From positions 1-64,000 of the IMG/VR virus record IMGVR_UViG_3300030019_000003: a DNA stretch of 64,000 nucleotides, one strand, 5' to 3'. The DNA comes from a virus. Below, in pieces: positions 9,276 through 19,777 of this stretch; positions within the stretch are counted from its first letter, which is position 1; every line of letters starts with the position of its first letter. Made by a program: the position numbers and the translations under genes. Under the pieces are notes generated by a model, which was not told the origin of the DNA, did no database searches, and saw only the letters and a program-made list of their open reading frames with translations.

Positions 9276-12143
9276 ATGGCAATAACTATAACTTCAGCCG
9301 ATATGGCTGCAATGATCTATGACCCTACACGGGTTATTAAAACAGTGATAGCAGGGATACAGAGTGATGGCGGCATCAATATTACTAACGCTACTAATCC
9401 TTTTACGATGCTTATTGAAACAGCAGCTACAACCTCTAATGGGTCTACAATATCTGTTAAAAATGACATTAGAAAAATACTACCAAGTTTAGCAGAAACA
9501 GTTGACCAATTATACACACATCTTACAGATGATACATTAGCAAATATGTTTTCAGTTCCTTCAAAAACAAGTATGTTTTTTTATGTCAATACGATGGATC
9601 TGAAACAGTCTGGTTATAGATCTCCTGGCGCTAACTATGTCGAGATGACGATACCTGCTAATACGTACATCACTATTATGAAACAAACTATCGTAACCTT
9701 ACTTAATGATATTGTTGTTAGACTTTATGACGATAATAATATTGTTATTGAGCAGCAAGCTAACAATAGCGATATTGCTATTAATGATATAGGTCTCTTA
9801 ACCTACGATATCTATAACGATGAAGAGGCTGTAAGCTGGATCGTATTCATTACGAATGTTAAACAGGTTAAGGTAACAACATTATCACCTGCTATTAGTG
9901 CAGATGAAGGTGTGAGTGTTACTGTTGATACAACTGATGCTTATTTCTATTGTGAAGTATCCTATGCTAATAACAGTACAAACAATGAGTACATTAGAAT
10001 ACCTATAACACATGCTGAAGAGTTTATAGATCCTACTACCCCTATGGCGTATGTTCAATTAGGTACTAATATGGTGACTGTTAAAATACCGGATGTTTAT
10101 ACAGTAACAGGCATGATAAGCGGAACTTTAAAAATAAATGTATATGAAACAAAAGGTGGGCTATATTTACCTATTAACAAATATCAATTTGCAGATTTTG
10201 TATTAACAAAAGGTGATGCTGGCTCATCATTATCTAAAGCAGCTTGTAAAAATATTGCTCTTCTCGCTAATGCAGGAACACCTATAAGTGGTGGTAGTGA
10301 TGGATTAACATTATCAGAATTAAGGGACAGTATTATTAATAGCACCACAGGTGATATTGACATACCTACTTCTGATTTACAGGTAAGCAGGCTAGGTAGC
10401 ATGGACGGCTATTATGTCTACCTTGCTAAAGATATTATTGGCGATAGAATTTATGTTGCTACTAAAAATCTACCTACTGTAGATAGTACACTTGTAAAGT
10501 GTAAACAAGATGTTCTGTTTAATACAGCAAGTGTCATTCTTAGTGAAGTAAGTGATAATGAAGCTGTTACTATTATGGAAGATTATTTTATTATTAAATC
10601 TGGAACATTGTTCAAGGTTAACAATGGTGTTGTCTCCATACTTACAAACTCAGAGGTTAGTTATTTAACAACTCTTTCCGATGCAGAGAAGATAACGTAT
10701 CTTAAAGCTAATAAGTTTTATTATACCCCTTACCAGTATATTATTAGTAGCGTTAATGGTAATACAGATATGCGCGTTTATAGTTTGGATAATCCTAGTA
10801 TAGCAGGTTTTAGAATTATGTCTCAGAACCCAAGTATGTCTCAAAACGTTAATACTTCTAAATACGTGTTGTCTAGGACAACTACAGGATATAAATTATC
10901 TATTAGTCTAAAAACAGATAGTAATTTTGATGCTCTTGATAAGAATTATGTTAACGTACAATTAGCAATACCTTTAAAAGGTGGCGAAGTAAATGTCTAT
11001 ATTAATGGCAGTTATGATGTTGTTAATGATGTTTATCATTTCCCTATTGAAAGTTCAATGTATGTTGATGCCGACGATTATCTAACAGTTGTTAATGGAC
11101 TATCAACATTAACAAGTAAAACAGTGTCGTTAAGTAGCGATTGTTATTTATACGTTTATACCACAGATGCTACTATTACTGATCCTACTAAGTTCTTAGT
11201 CGGTGAGGTTTACAGAGAAAATGGTTCACGTACTCACGTAGTCTTCTCTAAAGAAAAGATATCATTACAGTTTGGTAAACATGTCGAGAACTTATGGAAT
11301 AGAGTTTACAATACCTATACTGGAAGAAAATATAAAACATACGCGTTTGATTATCCTAAACGTTATACCGAAGATGTTTATGTTACTAATGCCAATGGCA
11401 GTATTTATACAAGTTCAACCGTTAACGGTGAAACAGTATTGGTTAAAAATCTTCTTTATAGCAAAGGTGATATTGTTGTTGACGAAAATGGTAATACTGT
11501 CTATGAACATAAAGTAGGCGATACAATATTGGATGGTAATAACAATCCTATCGTAGATGTTTATTCTGGTATACAACGTTTTATAGATATTATCATGCTA
11601 GAGTATGAATTCAAAGTAGCTAATTCTTCACCGTATGTTGAATATCTATCAACCTGCTTAGATATATTGGATATGTATATCTTTACAGATATGGTAGGTT
11701 ATAATAAAACATTTATAGATCAGACTCAACTGGTTTATAAGTCTTTGAAAAGTTGTTTGGATGTTACCCTTACGAATACAAGTTTAACCTATAACGTGGG
11801 TTATCTTATATCACCTACAGTAACACTGTATTTAAATACATCTGAGTCTCCAACCTCTGTAGAGTTAAATAACTATAGAGATACTGTTGGTAAGATTATT
11901 GATGGTTATTTAGATAAAAGTGTTATTTATCTAAGTGATATTAAAAATGATATTATTGCTAAACTTGGTTCTAATGTACTAAGTGTAAAAATAGCAGGAA
12001 TGGATACCTCTAATAACTCAGAGGTTATTACCGTTGGTAAGTCTTCTAATAAGTTAGTATTAAGTAAGCTCCTTGAGTTTAGTGCTACTAATGATTTAGA
12101 AGTAAAATACGATATAAATATTGTAGCGATTAATCTTGCATAG
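9276..12143 (+). CDS. Large virion protein, likely baseplate or tail
   Basis: A 955-residue, beta-rich protein with a GAGGT-type ribosome binding site. The N-terminal 150 residues contain a helical segment and a PGANYVEMTIPANTYITI stretch of a kind seen in baseplate-associated phage proteins. The centre has several Thr/Val-rich beta domains. The last 250 residues are more helical and include a long stretch without Gly or Pro. There is no signal peptide, membrane segment or enzyme motif. Its size and coupling to the 8226 gene favour a baseplate or tail component. It ends in the hairpin that separates it from convergent genes. Confidence 0.55.
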   Translation: MAITITSADMAAMIYDPTRVIKTVIAGIQSDGGINITNATNPFTMLIETAATTSNGSTISVKNDIRKILPSLAETVDQLYTHLTDDTLANMFSVPSKTSMFFYVNTMDLKQSGYRSPGANYVEMTIPANTYITIMKQTIVTLLNDIVVRLYDDNNIVIEQQANNSDIAINDIGLLTYDIYNDEEAVSWIVFITNVKQVKVTTLSPAISADEGVSVTVDTTDAYFYCEVSYANNSTNNEYIRIPITHAEEFIDPTTPMAYVQLGTNMVTVKIPDVYTVTGMISGTLKINVYETKGGLYLPINKYQFADFVLTKGDAGSSLSKAACKNIALLANAGTPISGGSDGLTLSELRDSIINSTTGDIDIPTSDLQVSRLGSMDGYYVYLAKDIIGDRIYVATKNLPTVDSTLVKCKQDVLFNTASVILSEVSDNEAVTIMEDYFIIKSGTLFKVNNGVVSILTNSEVSYLTTLSDAEKITYLKANKFYYTPYQYIISSVNGNTDMRVYSLDNPSIAGFRIMSQNPSMSQNVNTSKYVLSRTTTGYKLSISLKTDSNFDALDKNYVNVQLAIPLKGGEVNVYINGSYDVVNDVYHFPIESSMYVDADDYLTVVNGLSTLTSKTVSLSSDCYLYVYTTDATITDPTKFLVGEVYRENGSRTHVVFSKEKISLQFGKHVENLWNRVYNTYTGRKYKTYAFDYPKRYTEDVYVTNANGSIYTSSTVNGETVLVKNLLYSKGDIVVDENGNTVYEHKVGDTILDGNNNPIVDVYSGIQRFIDIIMLEYEFKVANSSPYVEYLSTCLDILDMYIFTDMVGYNKTFIDQTQLVYKSLKSCLDVTLTNTSLTYNVGYLISPTVTLYLNTSESPTSVELNNYRDTVGKIIDGYLDKSVIYLSDIKNDIIAKLGSNVLSVKIAGMDTSNNSEVITVGKSSNKLVLSKLLEFSATNDLEVKYDINIVAINLA

Positions 12144-12170
12144 CTATAGCCCTTTCGGGCTATAGCTATG
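12139..12170. terminator. Bidirectional terminator
   Basis: A perfect 14-bp inverted repeat (CATAGCTATAGCCC, loop TTTC, complement) lies between convergent genes and overlaps the last codon and stop of the rightward gene. It is suited to stopping transcription from both sides. Confidence 0.7.
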
Positions 12171-12173
12171 CTA

Positions 12174-13094
12174 TTAACACAATGATCTAAACATTCTTAG
12201 AATAGTAAGTGACTCGAAGTCATTCTTTAGTACATTTGTAATGTTACTGAGTGTTGTATAACCCGTTTTAGTTTTAGCTGCTGCTGACTCGGGAGCCCAA
12301 TAGTACATACCGTTATCAACATAGTTTAAAGGTATGCCGTCACCGTATCCAGTAGATCCTAATGCATCGGGATTAGCCGATACATAACAACGATTTAATA
12401 ACTCAATAATTGTTGGTAGATTAGAAATGATCTGTTGCATGTCACAAAGTGTGAACTCCTTTTTACAATAAAGTTCACCTCTACTAATAGCCCCTATAAA
12501 GCCTTCAGTATCTAACAATGATCCTAACAACGTAGGCATGTTAGTAATTGTATTGGAAGACTGGAGGATCATTTCGCTAAACCATTCATAGATAGCATCA
12601 TAGGCATGCATACCTTTTGAAGTTGTACCGCACAAACTAAGAACAAAATCTTTATGATTTTCAAAGACGTCAAAGATACCTTTTTCTTTAGCAATATCTA
12701 TAAGGGTGTTTTCTAAGAAGTATGATGTATACTTAATGTCAACCATTCTAGATAATGTCTCAGGTTTTATCTCAAGAAGTTGTTTAAATAAATAGATATA
12801 ATCTCCCAAGTATTTATTATAAGTAGTAGCTAAGTTAACAGCATCATTAGCGGTAATAAGATCTGTTATCTTACATGTATCTCTTGCTTCTTTTAAGATC
12901 TCCATAACTCTTGCGTAGTTGGTGCTAGTACCAAACTCTGTTAATCGTGCTGTACTTACTTTATCAGTGACAATATTAACACCGATAGACTCTTCAAGAC
13001 TCTGTACAAGATTCTTAGAGACTAACTTAGTAGCCTCTAGATCATCAATGTAGCTTTCCAGTGTGAATTTTTGATGTTGTGTCAATTCAAACAT
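12174..13094 (-). CDS. Hypothetical protein
   Basis: A 306-residue, predominantly helical soluble protein (MFELTQHQKFTLESYIDD at its start), with a Gly/Tyr-rich loop near residues 255-285. It is the third gene of a leftward set after the metalloprotease at 13550 and the small protein at 13098, with a gap of 3 nt. The set is probably one operon. No domain is recognised. Association with the head or with internal proteins is possible because of the linked protease. Confidence 0.6.
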   Translation of the reverse strand: MFELTQHQKFTLESYIDDLEATKLVSKNLVQSLEESIGVNIVTDKVSTARLTEFGTSTNYARVMEILKEARDTCKITDLITANDAVNLATTYNKYLGDYIYLFKQLLEIKPETLSRMVDIKYTSYFLENTLIDIAKEKGIFDVFENHKDFVLSLCGTTSKGMHAYDAIYEWFSEMILQSSNTITNMPTLLGSLLDTEGFIGAISRGELYCKKEFTLCDMQQIISNLPTIIELLNRCYVSANPDALGSTGYGDGIPLNYVDNGMYYWAPESAAAKTKTGYTTLSNITNVLKNDFESLTILRMFRSLC

Positions 13095-13097
13095 AGG

Positions 13098-13553
13098 TTA
13101 TTCTTCATAGTTTGCTTTAATAAGTTCTTTAAATACATTTGAAATAATAACATATGTATCTGAAAACTCATTAAAATTTGCATTGATCATAGCGATCTCA
13201 GCTGGCGCATAATACTTAGTAAGTCCTACGTAATCTTCAAAAGAACCTGCTCCTAAAATACTGGTAGTCATGCCATTTTTGATTTCAATTTTAAACTCAA
13301 CTGCTTTGCGCAATTTGCTTTGAAAGAAATCTCTATCAATAACAGCTAGTTCATTAAGAGAATCTACTACACGTAGAATGTCCACCATAACACCATCCGT
13401 AGTTTCTTTATTAAGAACTTCAACATAAACATCTGCAATAGCTGCTGCTGTTGCTGTGTATACTACATCTTTATTACCAGCTACAGCTGCTGTTAACTTT
13501 TTCCTAAGAGTACTAAAACGTACGTCTCTTGGGTCTAGGTATCCTATAATCAT
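13098..13553 (-). CDS. Small hypothetical protein
   Basis: A 151-residue protein whose ATG overlaps the stop of the metalloprotease gene (ATGA), so it should be translated by coupling. It is helical, with an Ala/Thr-rich stretch near residues 25-45, and has no Cys cluster, membrane helix or catalytic motif. A partner or assembly factor for the metalloprotease is conceivable purely from coupling. Confidence 0.6.
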   Translation of the reverse strand: MIIGYLDPRDVRFSTLRKKLTAAVAGNKDVVYTATAAAIADVYVEVLNKETTDGVMVDILRVVDSLNELAVIDRDFFQSKLRKAVEFKIEIKNGMTTSILGAGSFEDYVGLTKYYAPAEIAMINANFNEFSDTYVIISNVFKELIKANYEE

Positions 13554-14998
13554 GACTTAACTCCCATTGTTTTAAATTTTAAACTTGATATATAAAGTGG
13601 ATTTTCCATTAGATTTTCTATGGCCTCTTCTATTCTTTTAGCCTCAAAACCATTTCTAGCAGACTCGCTAAATTTAAGATAAAGCTTTTCAAAAAAGTTA
13701 AGGTCATCAATTGGCATTTCTTCTACTAAACGAGCTATCTTATTATAATTATCGAGATAAGCTTTAGCTGTATCTTTATCTAAGTTTAATAAGCGTACTT
13801 GCCTAACAAGATCATTTCTTAAACGAGCTATACGTTGTCTACCGGTATCGTATGTCTGAAAGGTTGAAAGTTGTTTTGATGTACTGCTAACATTACTAAG
13901 CTCGCCTAAAACCGTCATGATAAAAGCAAAAGAAAATAATATAACACCACCACCTGTAGCAGCCAATATAGAAAATCCCGATACGAGCATCAGAACAAAT
14001 CCGTATACGCCAACAAAAGATGACATTATCTTAATATTTTCCATAGGATCATAGACACCATAGTAGATAGCTGCTAATTTTTGATATTTAACAAGTCCTG
14101 ATGATAGCGCACCACCTAGTCCGAATCTGCTTGCAAATTGATCTGCTAATTGTTCGCAATCTGTTGTAACATGATTGCTCAACCCAAAACCATATCCACT
14201 TACATAAATTTCATTAACAGCTGCTAAGAAGACAGTATTAATGTTTTTATCTTTTAATTCAGAACCTGATTTCTTAAATGTCTTTTCATAAGCTAATAAC
14301 AACGATTCTTTAGCATCTTTATTTTGTTTAATAACAGAGTCGCCAATACTTTCTAAAAGAACAGTTGTATTGTAGATAGTTCTATAACTAGCTTCAATAG
14401 TTGTCCACGCATGACCCATCTCATGTATAAAGGTAGCGGCTATCTCTTCAGATGTCTTTTTAACTTCATTAATATAAAACGCTAAGTCGCCTGTAACATA
14501 AACTTTATATTCCTCAGGTAGGTTTTTCATCACAGCATTTTTTCTATCAATAAGAATACCATCTGTATTAAGGGCCTTATTCATTCCTTCTAATGACTTC
14601 ATCATCTTGTACCACATAACGTTATCAGAAGTAGTAGGATTCTTACTAAAGTAAACCTGCATGTCTTTATACCAATCATTAACATCGCCATCAATGATAT
14701 TAAAACGTGGAGGTGGTAATGTAACCACACCAAAGTTATAATATTCATCTGCCAGTTTAATATAGGGTCGTATCCCGATTCGTTTTTTAGTCATATCCTC
14801 AATATCTTCTAGAAGTTTAACATTATCAGGAGATTTTAAAAACCCGGCATTGGTAACATAACCATTATTAATAAAGGCGTTACGTATTTCGTCAAATTTA
14901 GCGATCAGGTCTTTAGTAAATTTATCATTAACCTGTGGATCGATCATTTCGAGTGATAATGTTTCAGAAATAGTTCTTAATCTTTTACTTGTAAGCAT
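13550..14998 (-). CDS. Membrane-associated zinc metalloprotease (HExxH)
   Basis: A 482-residue protein with the zinc-binding motif HEMGH at residues 192-196 (His192, Glu193, His196). A downstream EQLAD (Glu282, Asp286) matches the ExxAD third-ligand pattern of the M48-type gluzincins. A hydrophobic Gly-rich region at about residues 325-365 looks like one or two membrane helices. A charged helical C-terminus follows. The N-terminus, MLTSKRLRTISETLSLE, resembles the basic leaders of the internal head proteins in this window and includes an S-x-E site. I therefore infer a protease packaged in the head and possibly ejected, rather than the prohead protease itself. Substrate unknown. Confidence 0.75.
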   Translation of the reverse strand: MLTSKRLRTISETLSLEMIDPQVNDKFTKDLIAKFDEIRNAFINNGYVTNAGFLKSPDNVKLLEDIEDMTKKRIGIRPYIKLADEYYNFGVVTLPPPRFNIIDGDVNDWYKDMQVYFSKNPTTSDNVMWYKMMKSLEGMNKALNTDGILIDRKNAVMKNLPEEYKVYVTGDLAFYINEVKKTSEEIAATFIHEMGHAWTTIEASYRTIYNTTVLLESIGDSVIKQNKDAKESLLLAYEKTFKKSGSELKDKNINTVFLAAVNEIYVSGYGFGLSNHVTTDCEQLADQFASRFGLGGALSSGLVKYQKLAAIYYGVYDPMENIKIMSSFVGVYGFVLMLVSGFSILAATGGGVILFSFAFIMTVLGELSNVSSTSKQLSTFQTYDTGRQRIARLRNDLVRQVRLLNLDKDTAKAYLDNYNKIARLVEEMPIDDLNFFEKLYLKFSESARNGFEAKRIEEAIENLMENPLYISSLKFKTMGVKS

Positions 14999-15041
14999 GC
15001 TTTTCTCCGTGGTTATATGTCATTCAATGCACGTAAAAAGG

Positions 15042-15071
15042 TAGAGGTTAGTGGATATCCACTAACCTCTA
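15042..15071 (-). terminator. Inverted repeat, likely terminator
   Basis: A 13-bp perfect stem (TAGAGGTTAGTGG, loop ATAT, complement) directly follows the stop of the leftward Kelch-like gene at 15077 and precedes the metalloprotease gene. Confidence 0.65.
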
Positions 15072-15076
15072 TTGTT

Positions 15077-17569
15077 CTACATGTACACACTATGTGTCAT
15101 ATCTAGATTCATGACATTTGTATATTCAGCTGCATTAACAGTATCTGCAACTAACTTATCACTACGTGTTACCCATAAGGTATCATAATAGAAAGAGGTA
15201 GTGATGTATTTATCTTCCCAGATAAGTGTTCCTGTATCTTCCATACTGGTACCTTCAACAATAATCTTAGTATACTGATAAGGGTCAAAGATAGTCACTG
15301 TTTCATACATAGGAACAATTAATATATTCTCAGGTTCAGCATAGGTTGCGACCATAGAAGAGTTACCAATAATGACGACCTCTGAATATTTCTTAGAAGA
15401 AATAATATCAGTACCAATCGTGTCATCTCTAGTAACCAATAGTGTTTTATAGTTATATTCTATCGTCTCTTCATCTTGTACCCAACGTAGGATACCAGTA
15501 TCAGCTTCTGTTGTACCAAGAATAGTGATAGAGTCGTATAACCAAGGTTCTTCAACGGTAATGATCTCTTTATAGCCAATAACAAGATCTTTAATATTAG
15601 AAGTAATAACCGTATTAGTATCGATAGCAGCTTCACCCATAGTATCACTGATGTATCTATAAACAACTTGTGGATCAAGTTCTCTATTAGAGATACGAAG
15701 AATATCACCACTACGTAACACTAGGCTATTTCTATAAACAAGGTTATCTGGCATATCATTGTTGTTAATAGTAATACTACTATCAGCAGTGTTAATAACA
15801 AAAGTACGCTGGTCACCTACGCTAACATAATCTGGAACCGCGTTAAACACAACAATCTTACCATCTCTTCTTAAGAAGGATTGAAAACGATACATTGTAT
15901 AAGGTAGTGCTGATATATCACCTATCTTACTAAATGTTTTACTAATAGTATTGAAAACATAGATGTTGTGATTTGTACGAAATGTTTTAATACCATCATA
16001 TTCAGTACTAATGCCAGTCCCGCCTGTACCACCAATAACAACGAGATTATTGTTTCGTGTTATAGCTAAAGAGACATTTTCTATAGCTGTGAATGGAAGA
16101 TCGGCTACCTTATCACGTGTGAATGTTGTTGTATTAAATTTGTATAATGCTAAGGGTTGTTCAGCTCCATTTGCATCAATAGACTTTGCTGGAATGTAAT
16201 AAACATTGTCATCTCTATCTACAACAGCAGAACCTGATAAAGCTGTACTGTAAAGTTCATCTTTATTAACAAGTTTTCCTAACAAGGTTACCTTATTAGA
16301 AGAAGCATTATAGCTATAGACATTAAACACGGAATAAGCTTCATCACCACCAGCGTTATCATAACAGTAGTTTACTGTAAACTTACCAGAATGCATAGGT
16401 AGCACATTAAGATAAGGAATACCAATGTTACTGTCATTTGCTGTTTCAATATCTACAAGCTTACCAATCTCTACTAACTTATCACCATAGATTCTATATC
16501 TAAAAAGAGATTTTGAATCATGCTTACTAAGAATAATAGCCCCATTATAAAACTCACTTGTAGCCTGAACAGTTTGACCGTTCAATAAGAGTTCTTGAGT
16601 ATAATCAAACTTACCAAGATAGTTTAGATTGTCTTTAGGAAGAACTAAAAAGTTTTCTTCAAGTACGTTGGTAGAAACAAGCCTGTAAGGCGTAACGTAA
16701 GAATTCTTTAGTTTTATTCTAGCATAAACAGTGTAGGTATCATAAGGTGTTAATTCACCAATGGCAACACTCGGAACAACTGTTTTTTGGTTCATACCTT
16801 GTGCTACGATATTACCATATCTATCTTTAACAATAATATCAATCGTATCAAACATAGCTGTATAAAGCATCAATTTAAAATAGAGTAACCTGTTTGTTAC
16901 CATGGCACCTATCTGTTTGATATCATAAAGTTTAGCTTCTTTAATATGAAGTGTAAAGTTTAATTTACCTTTTAAAGAAACACCACCTGTCTCGGTAGTA
17001 TGAATAGCAGATAAGATATAGTTCTTATCAGCATCTAGGATCTTACTATTAAATTTAAAAGAGAGTAAGTTAGTCTCATCTCTATCTCTAAAGATAATAA
17101 TGTTACCATCAGTATCCGTTATAGCCCAGCTGGTTGATTTATGAGAACCTATACCAGCGTACATCTTAAAGTCAGAGGTTCTTGCTTCAAAGTTAAAAGT
17201 ACCATCCATAAGTGGAGATCTAGTAAGAATAACAGTTGGTGTTGAGACAATAATATCTGAAAGAGTGAATCCTTCTTGATCTGATCTGAAACTAACAAAT
17301 CTACTAAAGTTATCATCTGTTACTTCACCAGTAACAGTATCTTTAAAATGATAACGTGTTCTAGCATAGATGACGTCACCTAGTTTAAGATCTAATTCTA
17401 CTCTAGAAATCAAAAGATTAACAGTATCCCTATCAGTAAGATGTAATATAGTAGTATCATCATTAACAACAGGTTTATTCCTAATCTCGTAGGAAGTTGC
17501 ATAATGTATCTTGGTAGAATCTGCATCCAAGATAGGAGCATCTATTTTTAGCGTTATAAGTTTAATCAT
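15077..17569 (-). CDS. Tail/adhesin protein with FN3-like and Kelch-like domains
   Basis: An 830-residue protein with an AAGGA ribosome binding site. Residues 1-310 are beta sandwich-like repeats of fibronectin/Ig style (segments around YEIRNKP and TSWAITDTDG). About residues 315-620 contain repeated units ending in small-hydrophobic and Gly doublets, for example LVVIGGTGGTG and NIYVFNTISKTF. These are typical of Kelch beta-propeller blades. The C-terminus carries two tandem copies of a roughly 75-residue module (SITILGTTEADTG and KIIVEGTSMEDTG). The gene at 19807 is a paralogue with one copy of that module. Receptor binding or capsid/tail decoration is the likely role. Confidence 0.65.
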   Translation of the reverse strand: MIKLITLKIDAPILDADSTKIHYATSYEIRNKPVVNDDTTILHLTDRDTVNLLISRVELDLKLGDVIYARTRYHFKDTVTGEVTDDNFSRFVSFRSDQEGFTLSDIIVSTPTVILTRSPLMDGTFNFEARTSDFKMYAGIGSHKSTSWAITDTDGNIIIFRDRDETNLLSFKFNSKILDADKNYILSAIHTTETGGVSLKGKLNFTLHIKEAKLYDIKQIGAMVTNRLLYFKLMLYTAMFDTIDIIVKDRYGNIVAQGMNQKTVVPSVAIGELTPYDTYTVYARIKLKNSYVTPYRLVSTNVLEENFLVLPKDNLNYLGKFDYTQELLLNGQTVQATSEFYNGAIILSKHDSKSLFRYRIYGDKLVEIGKLVDIETANDSNIGIPYLNVLPMHSGKFTVNYCYDNAGGDEAYSVFNVYSYNASSNKVTLLGKLVNKDELYSTALSGSAVVDRDDNVYYIPAKSIDANGAEQPLALYKFNTTTFTRDKVADLPFTAIENVSLAITRNNNLVVIGGTGGTGISTEYDGIKTFRTNHNIYVFNTISKTFSKIGDISALPYTMYRFQSFLRRDGKIVVFNAVPDYVSVGDQRTFVINTADSSITINNNDMPDNLVYRNSLVLRSGDILRISNRELDPQVVYRYISDTMGEAAIDTNTVITSNIKDLVIGYKEIITVEEPWLYDSITILGTTEADTGILRWVQDEETIEYNYKTLLVTRDDTIGTDIISSKKYSEVVIIGNSSMVATYAEPENILIVPMYETVTIFDPYQYTKIIVEGTSMEDTGTLIWEDKYITTSFYYDTLWVTRSDKLVADTVNAAEYTNVMNLDMTHSVYM

Positions 17570-17579
17570 AATTTTTTCC

Positions 17580-17975
17580 TTAAATCATTCCGATTGCTAT
17601 TGATGTTGTATAGATAGTGTCTTCACCGTCTTCGGTAATGATGACGTCTTGAATATTTTGATTCTTAGTATCTAAAATAAACCAATCTGATTCATTATCG
17701 TCTACAAAAACCTTAACCCTTGAATAGAGAGAATTTAGATCGGCATAATAACCAGAGCCATCCTGTTTTGGTAGCATACTATACCATATTGCTACTATAG
17801 GTTTTCCTGTTGCAGGAATAGGATAGTTAATAGCATCAAGAACAGGTTGTTTATTTTTATAGGTAGAGTCTATAAGTTTTGTAAATGCGGCATCTTCGGC
17901 AATTTCAACGCTGATAGCGTTAGGGTAACCACCTGTACCAACGTCGATAACGTCATTTATAATAATGTGTGCCAT
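17580..17975 (-). CDS. Small FN3/Ig-like accessory protein
   Basis: A 131-residue protein starting at the ATG (MAHIIINDVIDVG) preceded by AAAGGG, rather than at a TTG two codons upstream. Its beta-strand pattern and the segment EIAEDAAFTKLIDSTYKNK resemble single beta-sandwich units of the adjacent Kelch-like protein, which starts 10 nt downstream. It may be a detached domain or a cap for that protein. No other function can be read. Confidence 0.55.
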   Translation of the reverse strand: MAHIIINDVIDVGTGGYPNAISVEIAEDAAFTKLIDSTYKNKQPVLDAINYPIPATGKPIVAIWYSMLPKQDGSGYYADLNSLYSRVKVFVDDNESDWFILDTKNQNIQDVIITEDGEDTIYTTSIAIGMI

Positions 17976-18064
17976 TAGCAACCCTTTAATAGTGTGTCTT
18001 CAAGAAAAGTCCAAATTACAAGCTTTTTGATTAAATGAAAGATTAAAAAAACAAGGAATATCTT

Positions 18065-19777
18065 ATGATAAAGAAATATAAAACCGGTGACTTAGTGTTT
18101 AATTCAAACATAACAATAGCACCCATACCCGTACAAAAACTTACTCAATTTAAGATTGCCTTTGTTTCTGCTATAGAAAAATATAACAAAGAAAATGTAA
18201 ATGATACCATATCTTATAACATAAACACTAAAAGTATTAGTCTGTTATATACAAAATGGGAGTACGATATAGAAAAATCCATAAAAAACTATTTTCTAAA
18301 TAATTTACAAAATCTATTTGAAATTTCTGATATAGAATATGCCGGTGAGAATGAAATAGTGTTATTTAAAAAGTCTAAAGATAGCGTATATGACGTATAT
18401 CTACATATTGATAGCCAAACAGATTTACTTAAATTAACATTTATCACTAGTGGAAGTGCCCTAAAGAGTTTACTACTGGATATGTTTCCGGACGATAGTG
18501 ATGATTTTATAGATAACTATAACATCTTAGATAGTTTAAAAATTATGTATACTAATAATGAATTAGTTTTTTCAAGTGAGGATATAAATATGGGAAAAAA
18601 TAAAACAGTTTCTAAAGAAAATACAGATCAAAACGAGAATAACGAAGAAGCTCTAGAAGACGGAGATGCGATATCACAACATGTGGTTACTTTTGACGAA
18701 TTATCAAAGTATAATGGAACAGGTAAAACAGATGATTCGAATGTTGGTATCTCTAAAGAAGAACTTTTCTCTTATGATGAACTTATTCGTAAGAACAGGA
18801 TGGCTATGATGTCGCCTGCACATACTACTATCGGCTCTGCTATTAATTTTGATAAACTTGAAAAAGAGTTAACAAAGTATATCACCAGTACCAATAATAG
18901 AATGCTAGGTTATGAGTTTATTTCAGGACCAGATAGAGATGATAAAGAAACCAATAATCGTCTAGTTATTATTACGGGTTGTGATGATGATGAAAAAGCG
19001 TTACCTATTTTTGACCACCCTGTCATCGCACACGATCTTAAAAAGAACGTTTATGTTTGTGTTGATGTCAGAAAGTATATTAAGACTATTACTGACCAAC
19101 CTACAGATATCTTACCACTTGCTAAAGATACTGGTGCGGTTACGTTTATTATCTTAAGAGGTCTTATCACTTTAGACTATATCTTTGGTGTTCAACATTA
19201 TATTGGTAATAATAAAACGATAGCAGCTGCCTATGGTATGTTCATAGCTGCGCTTATTAATACTATTATACCTTTGAATCCTGTTGAATCTATGAATGTC
19301 GAAATTGTAGCTGCCTATTTTGGAACTATTATGTTTTATAAAGATAGTGAAATTGAAGATAGCTACAGTAATATTATCGGCAGATTAAGTACAACAGATT
19401 TTCCAGCTAAGATAACAGCATCTTATGTTGAAGAAATACTAGGTAAGATTGATATTTATGGTAGAAACTTAGAAGCTTTAGTTACTAACATTAAAGCAGT
19501 TCTTAATAGTGGTAAAGAATCTCTTGTAGATAGAGCTTCACTGCTAGCTAAATTATCATCATTATGGTATGGACCAGGTGAGAACATGGCCATGGGTATA
19601 GGTTTGGAAAATGGACCTACCTGGGTAGCTTTAATGTATGGTTCTTTAGTAGACAAGAACTTTAAGAAATCTAGACTAGGTGGAATGCTGGATAAATTCA
19701 GTAGATATATTAAACCTCTTGAATTTGATAAATTCATAAATCAATACATCGAACAACATAAACATGAAGAACTATGA
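18065..19777 (+). CDS. Hypothetical protein with acidic linker
   Basis: A 570-residue protein with an AAGGA ribosome binding site. Residues 1-175 form a mixed domain. Residues 176-225 are a Glu/Asp/Asn-rich linker. Residues 250-570 form a second domain with a moderately hydrophobic centre (AAYGMFIAALINTIIPLNP) and several Asp/Lys-rich loops. It is flanked on both sides by leftward Kelch-like tail genes and ends inside a bidirectional hairpin. No TATATTAC-like element is seen upstream. I recognise no family. Confidence 0.6.
   Translation: MIKKYKTGDLVFNSNITIAPIPVQKLTQFKIAFVSAIEKYNKENVNDTISYNINTKSISLLYTKWEYDIEKSIKNYFLNNLQNLFEISDIEYAGENEIVLFKKSKDSVYDVYLHIDSQTDLLKLTFITSGSALKSLLLDMFPDDSDDFIDNYNILDSLKIMYTNNELVFSSEDINMGKNKTVSKENTDQNENNEEALEDGDAISQHVVTFDELSKYNGTGKTDDSNVGISKEELFSYDELIRKNRMAMMSPAHTTIGSAINFDKLEKELTKYITSTNNRMLGYEFISGPDRDDKETNNRLVIITGCDDDEKALPIFDHPVIAHDLKKNVYVCVDVRKYIKTITDQPTDILPLAKDTGAVTFIILRGLITLDYIFGVQHYIGNNKTIAAAYGMFIAALINTIIPLNPVESMNVEIVAAYFGTIMFYKDSEIEDSYSNIIGRLSTTDFPAKITASYVEEILGKIDIYGRNLEALVTNIKAVLNSGKESLVDRASLLAKLSSLWYGPGENMAMGIGLENGPTWVALMYGSLVDKNFKKSRLGGMLDKFSRYIKPLEFDKFINQYIEQHKHEEL

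Noticed and set aside
13550-14998. The metalloprotease as the prohead maturation protease
   Set aside because: Prohead proteases of large phages are serine-type. This protein has a zinc HExxH site and membrane helices.
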